Notes: generated by a model from the letters alone, not told the origin. Shown: positions 1-7,297, numbered from the stretch's first letter. The stretch is DNA of 64,000 nucleotides from Collinsella sp. (GCA_019425015.1 JAHYYJ010000005.1:1-64000); one strand, 5' to 3'. Program-made: numbers and translations.

Positions 1-103
1 TATTTTCCGGTTCGACGAACAGCCGATCGTGTCAAATTTGGTCTAACAGAGCCTTTTGTTTAGGGCTGAATTGCCCCGCAGGTTGAGCATAAGTCAGCGA
101 AAA

Positions 104-195
104 CGCCCCTAGGCGAGCAAGGTGACGTGAAAGAGGAGGGAAGCGTACTTCGGTACGCGACCGACGATTGAACGTCAGATTGCCGCCTAGGGGCG
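104..195 (-). repeat. Structured 3'-UTR repeat element, copy 1
   Basis: A long nested hairpin lies just downstream of dapH. The outer stem CGCCCCTAGGCG (104-115) pairs perfectly with CGCCTAGGGGCG (184-195). It continues through TGACGT/ACGTCA across a small GG/GA internal loop and is capped by GCGTAC-ttcg-GTACGC. The unpaired flanks of the apical hairpin (GAAAGAGGAGGGA and GACCGACGATTGA) are nearly the same in copy 2 at 15572-15672, while the stems differ but still pair. This points to a conserved RNA structure, not a protein gene. Function unknown. Confidence 0.7.
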
Positions 196-211
196 CTTGC
201 AGCGTCGAGCC

Positions 212-239
212 GTTACGCGGTTTGGTAAAACCGCGTAAC
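212..239 (-). terminator. Hairpin after dapH
   Basis: GTTACGCGGTTT (212-223) pairs perfectly with AAACCGCGTAAC (228-239) around a 4-nt loop, directly after the dapH stop codon. There is no U-tract, so it may protect the 3' end instead of terminating by itself. A sister hairpin GTTGCGCGGTTC/GAACCGCGCAAC lies after the arcD-like gene at 47353-47379, with compensating base changes. Confidence 0.55.
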
Positions 240-240
240 C

Positions 241-960
241 CTACAGCTGGCGCAGGCCTTCCTCGAGACCGGTCTTGCTGTCGGTCTGGGCGTCGCGCAT
301 CTTGATGACGCGGGCAGGAACACCGGCCACGACGGCGCCGGCGGGGACGTCCTCGACGCATACGGCGCCGGCGGCAACGACGGCGCCCTTGCCTACGTGC
401 ACGCCCTCCAGGACCACAGCATTAGCGCCGATCATGACATCGTCCTCGATGATGACGGGCGTGGCGCTGGCGGGCTCCACAACGCCTGCCAGTACGGTGC
501 CGGCGCCGATGTGGCAGTTCTTGCCCACGGTTGCGCGGCCGCCCAGCACGGCGCCCATATCAATCATGGAACCCTCACCAATGACGGAGCCGATGTTGAT
601 GATGGCGCCCATCATGATGACGGCGCGGTCGCCGATCTCGACGCGGTCGCGGATGATCGCGCCCGGCTCAATGCGGGCGTTGATGCCCTTAAGGTCGAGC
701 ATGGGGACGGCGGAGTTGCGGCAGTCATTCTCGACGTCGTAGTAGTCGATGGAGTCGGCATTGGCATCGAGGATGGCCTTGAGCTCATCCCAGTCGCCAA
801 AGACGGTCTTGCCACGACGACCGCCGTAGACGCGCGCATTGCCCCACTGGACCTTCATGCCCGGCTTCTCGCGCACGTACAGCTTGACGGGCGTCTTTTT
901 GGGCGCGGTTGCGATGTAGTTGATAATCTCCTGCGCATCCATCTCGGCTGCGTTGCTCAT
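241..960 (-). CDS. dapH: Tetrahydrodipicolinate N-acetyltransferase (DapH)
   Basis: This enzyme acetylates tetrahydrodipicolinate with acetyl-CoA, committing the meso-diaminopimelate pathway to the acetylase branch that feeds peptidoglycan and lysine. The 239-aa protein has the N-terminal DapH domain (residues about 1-85), then hexapeptide repeats of a left-handed beta-helix ('IEPGAIIRDRVEIGDRAVIM', 'GKNCHIGAGTVLAGV'). It resembles Bacillus DapH more than the succinyl-type DapD. AAAGGAGAG precedes the ATG. It is the last gene of the lysA-dapA/dapB/dapH operon, 39 bp after dapB, and so comes under the lysine riboswitch. Confidence 0.95.
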   Translation of the reverse strand: MSNAAEMDAQEIINYIATAPKKTPVKLYVREKPGMKVQWGNARVYGGRRGKTVFGDWDELKAILDANADSIDYYDVENDCRNSAVPMLDLKGINARIEPGAIIRDRVEIGDRAVIMMGAIINIGSVIGEGSMIDMGAVLGGRATVGKNCHIGAGTVLAGVVEPASATPVIIEDDVMIGANAVVLEGVHVGKGAVVAAGAVCVEDVPAGAVVAGVPARVIKMRDAQTDSKTGLEEGLRQL

Positions 961-999
961 TTGCTATCTCTCCTTTAGGTGGATTCGGTTGATACCTGG

Positions 1000-1740
1000 T
1001 TAGGCAAACATGACCTGGTCGAACGTATAGAAGCCGGGTTCGCGGGCGACGAGCTTCTGCGCGGCTGCCAGGGCGCCGTTGACGAAGATCTGACGGCTCG
1101 TGGCGCGGTGGGTGAGCGTGACCTCCTCGTCCTGGCCAAAGAAACTCACCTCGTGCACGCCGGCGACGGTGCCGCCGCGCAGCGAGTGCATTCCGATCTC
1201 CTTGGGGTCACGCGCGCCGCACATGCCCTCGCGGCCATAGACGGGGTGGTAGCCTGCCTCGGGCTCGGCTTCGACTATGGCATCGAGCAGCAGCTTTGCG
1301 GTGCCGCTGGGGGCGTCGACCTTTTGGTTGTGGTGAGTCTCGACAATCTCGCAGTCAAAGCCGGGCAGCTCACGCGTGGCCTGGGCCACTAGATGACGCA
1401 GGGCTGCGATGCCGATGGAGTAATTGCCGGAGTGCATGACGCGGGCGTTCTGACCCAGCTCGCGCAGGCGGTCCATCTGATCGGGTGTGTAGCCCGTGGT
1501 GCCCGAGACCAACGCGGCGCCCGTGCGCTCGACATAGGCGACGACGGCATCGAAGGTCACGACGTTCGAGAAGTCGATGATAACGTCGGCCGCCGGGGCG
1601 CTCTCGAGCTCGGACAGATCAAAACCGATCTGGGCGACGATATCAAAAACGGGCTGCCCGCCGGCGTCGACAATGCCTTCGGCGGTAGTGCGGATGAGCG
1701 AGCCCATGCGGCCCGTTCCCATAATGACGGTCTTAATCAA
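1000..1740 (-). CDS. dapB: 4-hydroxy-tetrahydrodipicolinate reductase (DapB)
   Basis: The product reduces hydroxytetrahydrodipicolinate with NAD(P)H, the second step of the DAP pathway. The 246-aa protein starts with the Rossmann motif 'MGTGRMGSLI' and has 'SGTTGY' and 'ETHHNQKVDAPSGTA', the substrate-binding His/Lys/Thr region typical of DapB. The start read here is TTG at 1740, overlapping the dapA stop codon by 8 bp (TTGATTAA), with AAGGGAGC about 9 bases upstream. An ATG at 1722 is the alternative but would cut into the dinucleotide-binding strand. The overlap implies translational coupling to the upstream fusion gene. Confidence 0.95.
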   Translation of the reverse strand: MIKTVIMGTGRMGSLIRTTAEGIVDAGGQPVFDIVAQIGFDLSELESAPAADVIIDFSNVVTFDAVVAYVERTGAALVSGTTGYTPDQMDRLRELGQNARVMHSGNYSIGIAALRHLVAQATRELPGFDCEIVETHHNQKVDAPSGTAKLLLDAIVEAEPEAGYHPVYGREGMCGARDPKEIGMHSLRGGTVAGVHEVSFFGQDEEVTLTHRATSRQIFVNGALAAAQKLVAREPGFYTFDQVMFA

Positions 1741-4042
1741 GCAGACCAGCTCCCTTCAGAGCATCGGTAAGTGCGGCTCGCGTGTCGTCTGCCATGGGGC
1801 ACAGCGGCATACGGTAGTTTGCCTCGATCATACCCATCTGGGCGAGTGCTTCCTTGACGGGGATGGGGTTGACCTCGCTAAAGAGGGCGTTGATGAGCGG
1901 TTGTGCGGCAATCTGGATATCGCGGGCGCGCTCCACGTCACCGTCCAGATAGGCGCGGCACATGTCGTGCACGAGCTGCGGCTGCACGTCGGCCCACACG
2001 CTGATGGTGCCCGAAGCGCCCAGGCTCATGAGCGGCACTGTGAGTGCATCCTCGCCCGAGTACATGCGGAAGTCATCGGACAGCAGGTGGGCGATCTTGG
2101 CCGCGTAGGCGACGTTGCCCGAGGCCTCCTTGATGCCCATGATGTTGGGGTGCGCGGCCAAGCGCTCTACGTTGCGCTCGCTGATGCCGCAGCCGCAGCG
2201 GCCGGGGATGTTGTACAGGATGCAGGGGATGTCCACGGCATCGGCGACGGTCTTAAAGTGCTGGTAGATACCCTCTTCGTTGGACTTGTTGTAGTAGGGG
2301 GTAATGAGCAGCAGGCCGTCGGCTCCCAAGCCCTGGTAAGTAAGCGACTTGGTGAGCATGGTCTGTGTGGAGTTGGAGCCCGAGCCGGCGATGACGGGGA
2401 CGCGTCCTGCAACTTGCTTAACCACCGCGGCGACAACGGAGTTGTCCTCGTCGTCGGTCATCGTGGCGCTCTCGCCGGTGGTGCCCAGGGTGAGGATGGC
2501 GTCGGTGCCGTTTTGCAGGTGGAAATCGATAAGGCGCCCAAGCGCGTCAAAGTCGACACTGCCGTCCTTTTTAAACGGCGTAACCAGGGCGACGATTGAG
2601 CCCTCGAGATTGCGGATGTCCATGTTCTTCTCCTTCGCCTCCGCGATCTGGATGCGTTTGTTCCATTGAGCTGCGACTGCCAGGCGCTCGTCTTGGGCGC
2701 GACGGCGGGCACTTTCGGCGCGCGACTTGGCCAGCAGCTCTCGGCCACACGGCAGCACGTCGAGCGTGGCAAAGTAATCGCCCGGGCGCTCGGCGCGGCG
2801 GATGAGGTCGGCCGCGCCATCGGGGCGCAGCAGGACCTCGGCCGAGCGCAGCCGTCCGTTGTAGTTGTAGCCCATGGAGTAGCCATGCGCACCGGTATCG
2901 TGGATTACAAGCAGGTCACCCATGTCGATATGCGGCAGCTTGCGATCGATAGCGAACTTGTCGTTGTTCTCGCATAGGTTGCCCGTGATGTCATAGGTGT
3001 TCGTGACGGGCGCCGTGGCCTTGTCGGCGCCGCCCGGCTGACCCATCACCGTAATGTGGTGGTAGGCGCCATACATGGCAGGGCGAATCAAATCGACGGC
3101 GCTTGCATCGACACCGATATAGTCCTTGTAGATCTGCTTCTCGTGGATAGCCTTGGTGACCAGGCAGCCGTAGGGGCCCATCATAAAGCGGCCCATCTCG
3201 GTGCAGATGGCCACATCGCCCATGCCGGCGGGAACCAGGATCTCGTCGTATGCCGCGTGTACTCCCTCGCCGATGGCGTGAATGTCGTTGGCCTGCTGCT
3301 CGGGCAGGTAGGGGATGCCGACGCCGCCGGACAGATTGATGAAGGCGACGTGTGCGCCGGTCTCGCGCTCCAGGCGTACGGCAAGCTCAAAGAGGATACG
3401 CGCGAGCTTGGGGTAGTAGTCGTTGGTGACGGTGTTGCTGGCAAGGAATGCGTGGATGCCAAAGTCCTCGGCGCCCTTGGCTTTGAGCATGCGGAAGGCC
3501 TTGAAGAGCTGCTCGGTGGTCATGCCATATTTGGAGTCGCCTGGGTTGTCCATGATGCCGTTGGAGAGCTGGAACAGGCCGCCTGGATTAAAGCGGCAGC
3601 TGACCGTTTTGGGGATGGGCCCCGCAACACGCTCAAAGAACTCGATGTGGCTGATGTCGTCAAAGTTGACGATGGCACCCAGCTTGTCGGCGAGCTCAAA
3701 GTCGGCAGCCGGCGTATCGTTGGACGAGAACATGATGTCGTGTCCCGTGATACCCAGCGAGCGGGCGATCATGAGCTCGGTATAGCTCGAGCAATCGCAG
3801 CCGCAGCCGTATTCGTTGAGAATGGAGATGAGCGCCGGGTTGGGGTTGGCCTTGACGGCAAAGTATTCCTTAAAGCCCGGGTTCCATGCAAAGGCGTCGC
3901 GCACTTCTTGCATGTTGCGGCGGATGCCCGCCTCGTCGTATAGATGAAACGGCGTGGGGAACTGCTCGACGATATGCTCGAGTGTCTCCTTGTCCACAAA
4001 CGGCTGCTTGGCCGCATATGCCTCGTTGGGGGTCAATGCCAT
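1733..4042 (-). CDS. lysA-dapA: Fused diaminopimelate decarboxylase-dihydrodipicolinate synthase (LysA-DapA)
   Basis: One uninterrupted 769-codon frame joins a PLP-dependent diaminopimelate decarboxylase-like enzyme (residues 1 to about 440) to dihydrodipicolinate synthase (residues 474-769). The LysA part has the PLP lysine in 'YFAVKANPNP' (Lys64), a glycine loop 'NLSGGVGIPY' and 'CTEMGRFMMGPYG'. It has 'HAFLASNT' where classical LysA has HxHxGS, so it belongs to a divergent subgroup. The DapA part shows 'LGTTGES', the Tyr in 'ILYNIPGRC' and the Schiff-base Lys in 'MGIKEASGN'. A basic linker 'RAESARRRAQDERLAVAAQ' joins them. An SD-like GAAGGAG precedes Met474 at 2623, so separate DapA may also be made. 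The gene follows a lysine riboswitch, so it carries the committed first and the final step of lysine synthesis under one switch. Confidence 0.9.
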   Translation of the reverse strand: MALTPNEAYAAKQPFVDKETLEHIVEQFPTPFHLYDEAGIRRNMQEVRDAFAWNPGFKEYFAVKANPNPALISILNEYGCGCDCSSYTELMIARSLGITGHDIMFSSNDTPAADFELADKLGAIVNFDDISHIEFFERVAGPIPKTVSCRFNPGGLFQLSNGIMDNPGDSKYGMTTEQLFKAFRMLKAKGAEDFGIHAFLASNTVTNDYYPKLARILFELAVRLERETGAHVAFINLSGGVGIPYLPEQQANDIHAIGEGVHAAYDEILVPAGMGDVAICTEMGRFMMGPYGCLVTKAIHEKQIYKDYIGVDASAVDLIRPAMYGAYHHITVMGQPGGADKATAPVTNTYDITGNLCENNDKFAIDRKLPHIDMGDLLVIHDTGAHGYSMGYNYNGRLRSAEVLLRPDGAADLIRRAERPGDYFATLDVLPCGRELLAKSRAESARRRAQDERLAVAAQWNKRIQIAEAKEKNMDIRNLEGSIVALVTPFKKDGSVDFDALGRLIDFHLQNGTDAILTLGTTGESATMTDDEDNSVVAAVVKQVAGRVPVIAGSGSNSTQTMLTKSLTYQGLGADGLLLITPYYNKSNEEGIYQHFKTVADAVDIPCILYNIPGRCGCGISERNVERLAAHPNIMGIKEASGNVAYAAKIAHLLSDDFRMYSGEDALTVPLMSLGASGTISVWADVQPQLVHDMCRAYLDGDVERARDIQIAAQPLINALFSEVNPIPVKEALAQMGMIEANYRMPLCPMADDTRAALTDALKGAGLLD
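2620..2637 (-). promoter_or_regulatory. Internal ribosome-binding site and ATG for DapA
   Basis: On the minus strand GAAGGAG stands 6-7 bases before an in-frame ATG at 2623. Initiation here would give a free 296-residue DapA (1733-2623), the normal family length. The sequence is as good as the other ribosome-binding sites in this window. It suggests either that the fusion arose by loss of the lysA stop codon with the dapA start kept, or that both forms are made. Confidence 0.6.
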
Positions 4043-4052
4043 GTCCCGTAAA

Positions 4053-4121
4053 CCTCGCTATCCAGACGGCGCCATCTGCGCATCGAATCCGCATAGCGTG
4101 GACCCAATGTCCGGATAGCGC
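4053..4121 (-). promoter_or_regulatory. Expression platform of the lysine riboswitch
   Basis: Two exclusive pairings are visible before the lysA ATG. CCACGCTAT (4101-4093) can pair with ATAGCGAGG (4061-4053), which contains the GCGAGG Shine-Dalgarno. The P1 3' strand region 4121-4109 (GCGCTATCCGGAC) can pair with GTCTGGATAGCG (4067-4056). Lysine binding would hold CTATC in P1 and favour the first, SD-sequestering hairpin. The assignment of which fold is 'on' is inference. Confidence 0.5.
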
Positions 4122-4272
4122 TCCCGCATTGCTGCAGACAGTCCTGTGGGTGTTTCCCACAGGCCCACCAGGTTGTTCGTGCCCGTAAAACCCAGTTCGG
4201 CAGGTTTCGCCTCCCCACGGGGTCAAAGCCTGCCGGCTCGCCCGCGGCTCTTCGTGCCCGCGCCTCTATCAA
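4112..4272 (-). ncRNA. Lysine riboswitch (L-box)
   Basis: The 5' leader of lysA-dapA matches the L-box consensus in order: GATAGAGGCGC at the 5' end (4260-4270), AAGAGCCGC, GGGGAGGCGAAACCTGCCGAA-like core, TGGGCCTGTGGG paired with CCCACAGGACTGTC, and the closing GGGAGCGCTATC (from about 4125 to 4114). GATAG and CTATC form helix P1. This aptamer binds lysine and normally represses lysine biosynthesis or transport genes. No U-tract terminator follows, so control is probably at translation initiation. Confidence 0.88.
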
Positions 4273-4420
4273 GTGGTAAAGACCCTATCACGTTGCACTT
4301 TACCAAACAAGAGTATTCGTATATAACGTTTAAAAAATGCAGGGATATGCTGGAAACATGTGCGCCACAATCCTGTATCACAATAAGTTGCAACAGATGT
4401 GCCTCACGAAGGGATCCTCT

Positions 4421-5608
4421 ATGACCGAGCTCCAAGAACTCCGTCGCTATCGCCGCGATCTCCATCGCATTCCGGAGCTCGATTTCGATCTTCCGCAAAC
4501 CATTGCCTATATCGAGGGCGTGCTGGCACCGCTCGCTTGCGAGGTGACCCATCCGTGCCCCAGCTGCGTCTGTGCTTTCTTCGACGCCGGTGTTGATGCC
4601 GCGCATGCCACGGCGATTCGCGCCGATATGGATGCGCTGCCCATCGCGGAGGCGACGGGAGCGGCCTTTGCCTCAACCCATCCCGGCAAGATGCACGCTT
4701 GCGGACATGACGGACACATGGCCATGGCGCTTGCCGCCGCGACGTATGTTGACCGTACGATTCGCGAACAGCCGGGCGCCATTAGGCGCAACGTTCTCTT
4801 TGTGTTCCAGCCGGCCGAGGAAACGACCGGTGGTGCCAAGACGGTATGCGAGAGTGGTGTGTTCGAGCGCTATGGGGCGGATCTCATCTTCGGCTTCCAC
4901 GTGTGGCCCGATCTGCCTGCCGGCACGTTGGCGAGTTGTTCCGGTCCGCTGCTGGCGCGTTCGAGCGAGACGCATATCCATATTTACGGTACGAGCATCC
5001 ACATCGCTAAGACCTATGGTGTGCCGGTTGGGGAGTCGCACGATGCGGCGCTAGCGGCTGCCAGGTTCTTGGTTGCCGAGCGCGAACTAATGGATGAGCT
5101 GGGTGCCGATGAGCCCTGCATTGGCAAGTTCGGCCTGCTGCAGGCAGGCACCGTCTGCAATGCGGTGGCGGGGGAGGCCCATGTTGCTGGTAGCTTGCGC
5201 GTGTTTACAGACGCTATGTTCGACCGTGCGCGCGAGGGCGTACGCCGTGTGCTCGACGAGGCGTGCACCGCAACGGGCTGCACGTATGATCTTGACTTTG
5301 CCGAGGGCTATCCACCGGTCGATAACGACCCTGAGTTGTTTGCCCGAATCGCGCCCGCTCTGCCCGAATTGCAGCTCGTGGACGAGCCGCTGCTAATCGC
5401 CGAGGATTTCGCGTTCTATCAGCGCCATCTGCCGGGCGTGTTTTTCCTGCTGGGCACGGGTATGCCAGAGGACCAAGACAACCCGAGCGATTCGGATGGC
5501 TGCCCCGCCTATGCCACGAGCGCTCTGCATACCGATACCATGCTCTTTGACGAGGAAATCCTACTCAAGGGCCTCGATGTCTACAAACGATTGCTTTTGC
5601 TTGACTAA
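4421..5608 (+). CDS. M20-family amidohydrolase, candidate N-acetyldiaminopimelate deacetylase
   Basis: A 395-aa metal-dependent amidohydrolase of the M20D family, which hydrolyses N-acyl amino acids. Metal ligands are visible in 'MHACGHDGHMAMAL', 'QPAEETTGGA' and 'FGFHVWPD', with a C-terminal 'HTDTMLF'. The start chosen is the ATG after GAAGGGATC; a longer frame from 4337 lacks a ribosome-binding site. It is divergent from the DAP operon. The acetylase pathway needs a DapL-type deacetylase of this family, so that role is plausible but inferred. The usual GGHAxxP motif of the dimerisation domain is replaced by 'TSIHIAKTYG', so a different acyl amino acid substrate is possible. Confidence 0.85.
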   Translation: MTELQELRRYRRDLHRIPELDFDLPQTIAYIEGVLAPLACEVTHPCPSCVCAFFDAGVDAAHATAIRADMDALPIAEATGAAFASTHPGKMHACGHDGHMAMALAAATYVDRTIREQPGAIRRNVLFVFQPAEETTGGAKTVCESGVFERYGADLIFGFHVWPDLPAGTLASCSGPLLARSSETHIHIYGTSIHIAKTYGVPVGESHDAALAAARFLVAERELMDELGADEPCIGKFGLLQAGTVCNAVAGEAHVAGSLRVFTDAMFDRAREGVRRVLDEACTATGCTYDLDFAEGYPPVDNDPELFARIAPALPELQLVDEPLLIAEDFAFYQRHLPGVFFLLGTGMPEDQDNPSDSDGCPAYATSALHTDTMLFDEEILLKGLDVYKRLLLLD

Positions 5609-5622
5609 GGCGTGAAGGACTA

Positions 5623-5699
5623 TTTGTTCTAGAAAATACGAACAAACGTACGATATAATAGAGATGTAAGTCTATAGAAACGTTTGACGTTACTAACGT
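5623..5699 (+). promoter_or_regulatory. Promoter and operator palindromes of the toxin-antitoxin pair
   Basis: A consensus -10 TATAAT lies at 5654-5659. It is flanked by two inverted repeats: TTTGTTC/GAACAAA (5623-5629 and 5640-5646) and ACGTTA-c-TAACGT (5687-5699). Such palindromes at the promoter fit autoregulation by the antitoxin, as known for HigA-type proteins. No clear -35 is seen. Confidence 0.55.
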
Positions 5700-5710
5700 A
5701 AGGCGATACT

Positions 5711-5992
5711 ATGATTGCATCGTATAAAGATGAGGATACCGAACGCTTTGCCATGGGTGTGCGGGTCAGGAAGTTCGTGCCCTTTGAGCGTGTTGCGTTG
5801 AGGAAGATTCGCCAACTGCAGGTTTGTGCTTCGCTTGATGATCTTCGCGTTCCACCGGGCAACCGCCTGGAAGCTTTGAAGGGCGATCGTGCCGGGCAAT
5901 ATAGCATCCGTGTTAACGAGCGCTATCGGGTCTGTTTTGAGTGGAGACAGGAGATGGCTTGGAATGTCGAAATCGTCGATTATCACAAGTGA
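5711..5992 (+). CDS. higB: HigB/RelE-family toxin
   Basis: A 93-aa protein of the ParE/RelE toxin fold, subgroup HigB (killer protein family). These are ribosome-dependent mRNA endonucleases in the families studied. It shows 'LRVPPGNRLEALKGDRAGQYSIRVNERYRVCFEW', of which 'GNRLEALKGDRAGQYSIRV' and 'RYRVCFEW' are the diagnostic parts. It is unusually preceded by a 20-residue N-terminal stretch. TAAGG lies 7 bases before the ATG. The antitoxin gene overlaps its 3' end by 29 bp, toxin first, the usual HigBA order. Confidence 0.88.
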   Translation: MIASYKDEDTERFAMGVRVRKFVPFERVALRKIRQLQVCASLDDLRVPPGNRLEALKGDRAGQYSIRVNERYRVCFEWRQEMAWNVEIVDYHK

Positions 5993-6305
5993 TGAGACCT
6001 CGGCCGATTTGCTGTCGCCAGTGACTCCTGGTGAGCTTCTCAAAGAGGAGTTTCTTGTTCCCATGAGCATTTCTCAATATCGCCTTGCGAAAGAGACCGG
6101 GATTCCGGCTCAGCGTATCGGGCAGATTGTCTTGGGAAAACGTCGCGTGACGGCCGACACCGACCTCCGTCTTTGCCGTTATTTTGGCCTGACGGATGGT
6201 TATTGGCTGCGCGCTCAGATGGCGTTTGACCTTGAGGCCGAGAAAAGGCGGATCGAACCGGAACTCGATAAGATCGTTCCTGTTCAGCAGGCCATCGCAC
6301 TGTAG
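5964..6305 (+). CDS. higA: HigA-family antitoxin (XRE helix-turn-helix)
   Basis: A 113-aa DNA-binding antitoxin. The helix-turn-helix covers roughly residues 20-75 ('TPGELLKEEF', 'SQYRLAKETGIPAQRIGQI', 'GKRRVTADTDLRLCRYFG'). It would neutralise HigB and bind the palindromes at 5623-5699. I chose the ATG at 5964, with AGGAG 10 bases upstream, inside the end of higB; an ATG at 5889 has no ribosome-binding site. The end 'PVQQAIAL' is a typical short antitoxin tail. Confidence 0.9.
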   Translation: MSKSSIITSDETSADLLSPVTPGELLKEEFLVPMSISQYRLAKETGIPAQRIGQIVLGKRRVTADTDLRLCRYFGLTDGYWLRAQMAFDLEAEKRRIEPELDKIVPVQQAIAL

Positions 6306-6334
6306 TGCTCAGAGATGATGGGGGTGGCGCGGCG

Positions 6335-6658
6335 ATGAAGCGACGCCGACAGTCTGCCGTATATAGTCCGGGTGGATGCGGGTGCGGTTTGCTGCTGCTT
6401 CCGGTCATCGCTGTGAGCATTGGCGTGATGTTTGCGCTTGCTGGGCTTGCCGCGGCGGCGCTCGTGCTGTTTATCACTGCCATCGGCGTGACGATTTGGC
6501 TCTGCCGCAATCGCGGGCAACGCCGTGCCGACGGTAAAACCAATGTCGGCTGGGTCGTCTTTCTGATCATTGCGTACCTGCTGAGTGTCAGCTACCTTGT
6601 TTTCTTTGTCCTGTTGATGATCAGTGCTTTTACCGGGGAATCCGTCACGGTGGGTTGA
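6335..6658 (+). CDS. Small membrane protein, function unknown
   Basis: A 107-aa protein that I do not recognise. It has a basic start 'MKRRRQ', a Gly/Cys-rich turn 'GGCGCG', then a long hydrophobic stretch over residues 19-57 (one long or two short membrane segments), a basic cytoplasmic loop 'CRNRGQRRADGK' and another membrane segment near the C terminus. It starts 29 bp after higA, with a GGGGGTGG ribosome-binding site. It may be cotranscribed with the toxin-antitoxin pair, but nothing ties it functionally. Confidence 0.6.
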   Translation: MKRRRQSAVYSPGGCGCGLLLLPVIAVSIGVMFALAGLAAAALVLFITAIGVTIWLCRNRGQRRADGKTNVGWVVFLIIAYLLSVSYLVFFVLLMISAFTGESVTVG

Positions 6659-6762
6659 TCACTGCTGGCAGACGGTCGCGCAAAGTGCGTTTGCTCGGCG
6701 TTTGGATAACTGCATTGGCCGTTTACCGCAACCTTAGCTCTCAGCTAATGAATTCAAGTTCA

Positions 6763-6816
6763 ATCCTTCCTACGATGTGCTGTGTGCCGGCACGGTAGCC
6801 GGATCGTAGGAAGGAT
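6763..6816 (+). promoter_or_regulatory. Hairpin sequestering the ribosome-binding site of the 6822 gene
   Basis: ATCCTTCCTACGAT (6763-6776) and ATCGTAGGAAGGAT (6803-6816) are a perfect 14-bp inverted repeat with a 26-nt loop that itself contains GTGCCGGCAC. The Shine-Dalgarno AGGAAGG lies inside the 3' arm, 6 bases before the ATG, so the folded mRNA should be poorly translated. It could be a thermometer, a protein-binding leader or a DNA operator. Confidence 0.6.
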
Positions 6817-6821
6817 GAATA

Positions 6822-7265
6822 ATGGCAAAAGAGGGAAAGAAGCCGATCGGCAAGATTGTCCTAGGCATCATCGTGGTGCTGGTTATTGTCGGTGCCGTGG
6901 GCTCTATGGGCGGCAACTCAACCGATTCGTCTGCGAGCGATTCGGCAAAACCTGCCGAGACGGCACAGCAGGCTGAGGAGCAAAAAGAACCGCAAGAACC
7001 GTATACCATTGCTGACGAGGCTGAAGACACTTCCAATCAGTTTACCTATAAGATCACGGGCACGCTGACCAATAACACGGACAAGGAAAAGAGCTACATT
7101 CAGATTGAATATGTTCTGTATGATGCCGATGGCAACCAGGTTGGAACGGCTCTTGCAAACACCAATCATCTGAAGGCGGGCGGCTCCTGGAAGTTCGAGG
7201 CGCTGGGTACGGTGTCTCCCGACCAGGTTGCTAGCTGGGAGCGTTCGGACGTAAGCGGTTTCTAG
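6822..7265 (+). CDS. Membrane-anchored FxLYD-domain protein
   Basis: A 147-aa exported protein. It has a lysine-rich start, one membrane segment at residues 12-29 ('IVLGIIVVLVIVGAVGSM'), a Ser/Glu/Gln-rich linker (30-63), then an FxLYD-like beta domain ('YKITGTLTNNTDKEKSYIQI', 'YVLYDADGNQVGTALANT'). Such domains are extracellular immunoglobulin-like folds of unknown binding partner. Its ribosome-binding site is buried in a strong hairpin. It precedes the HTH protein and kinase and may be a target or sensor of that kinase; that is inference. Confidence 0.75.
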   Translation: MAKEGKKPIGKIVLGIIVVLVIVGAVGSMGGNSTDSSASDSAKPAETAQQAEEQKEPQEPYTIADEAEDTSNQFTYKITGTLTNNTDKEKSYIQIEYVLYDADGNQVGTALANTNHLKAGGSWKFEALGTVSPDQVASWERSDVSGF

Positions 7266-7297
7266 CATGTTGCATGCACTGGGGGAGGTGAGGTCGT

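Noticed and set aside
1..103. A gene at the left edge of the window
   Set aside because: No frame in this stretch has a ribosome-binding site or recognisable product; it looks like the distal part of the 3'-UTR element, with the TATGCTCAACCTGC landmark on the minus strand.
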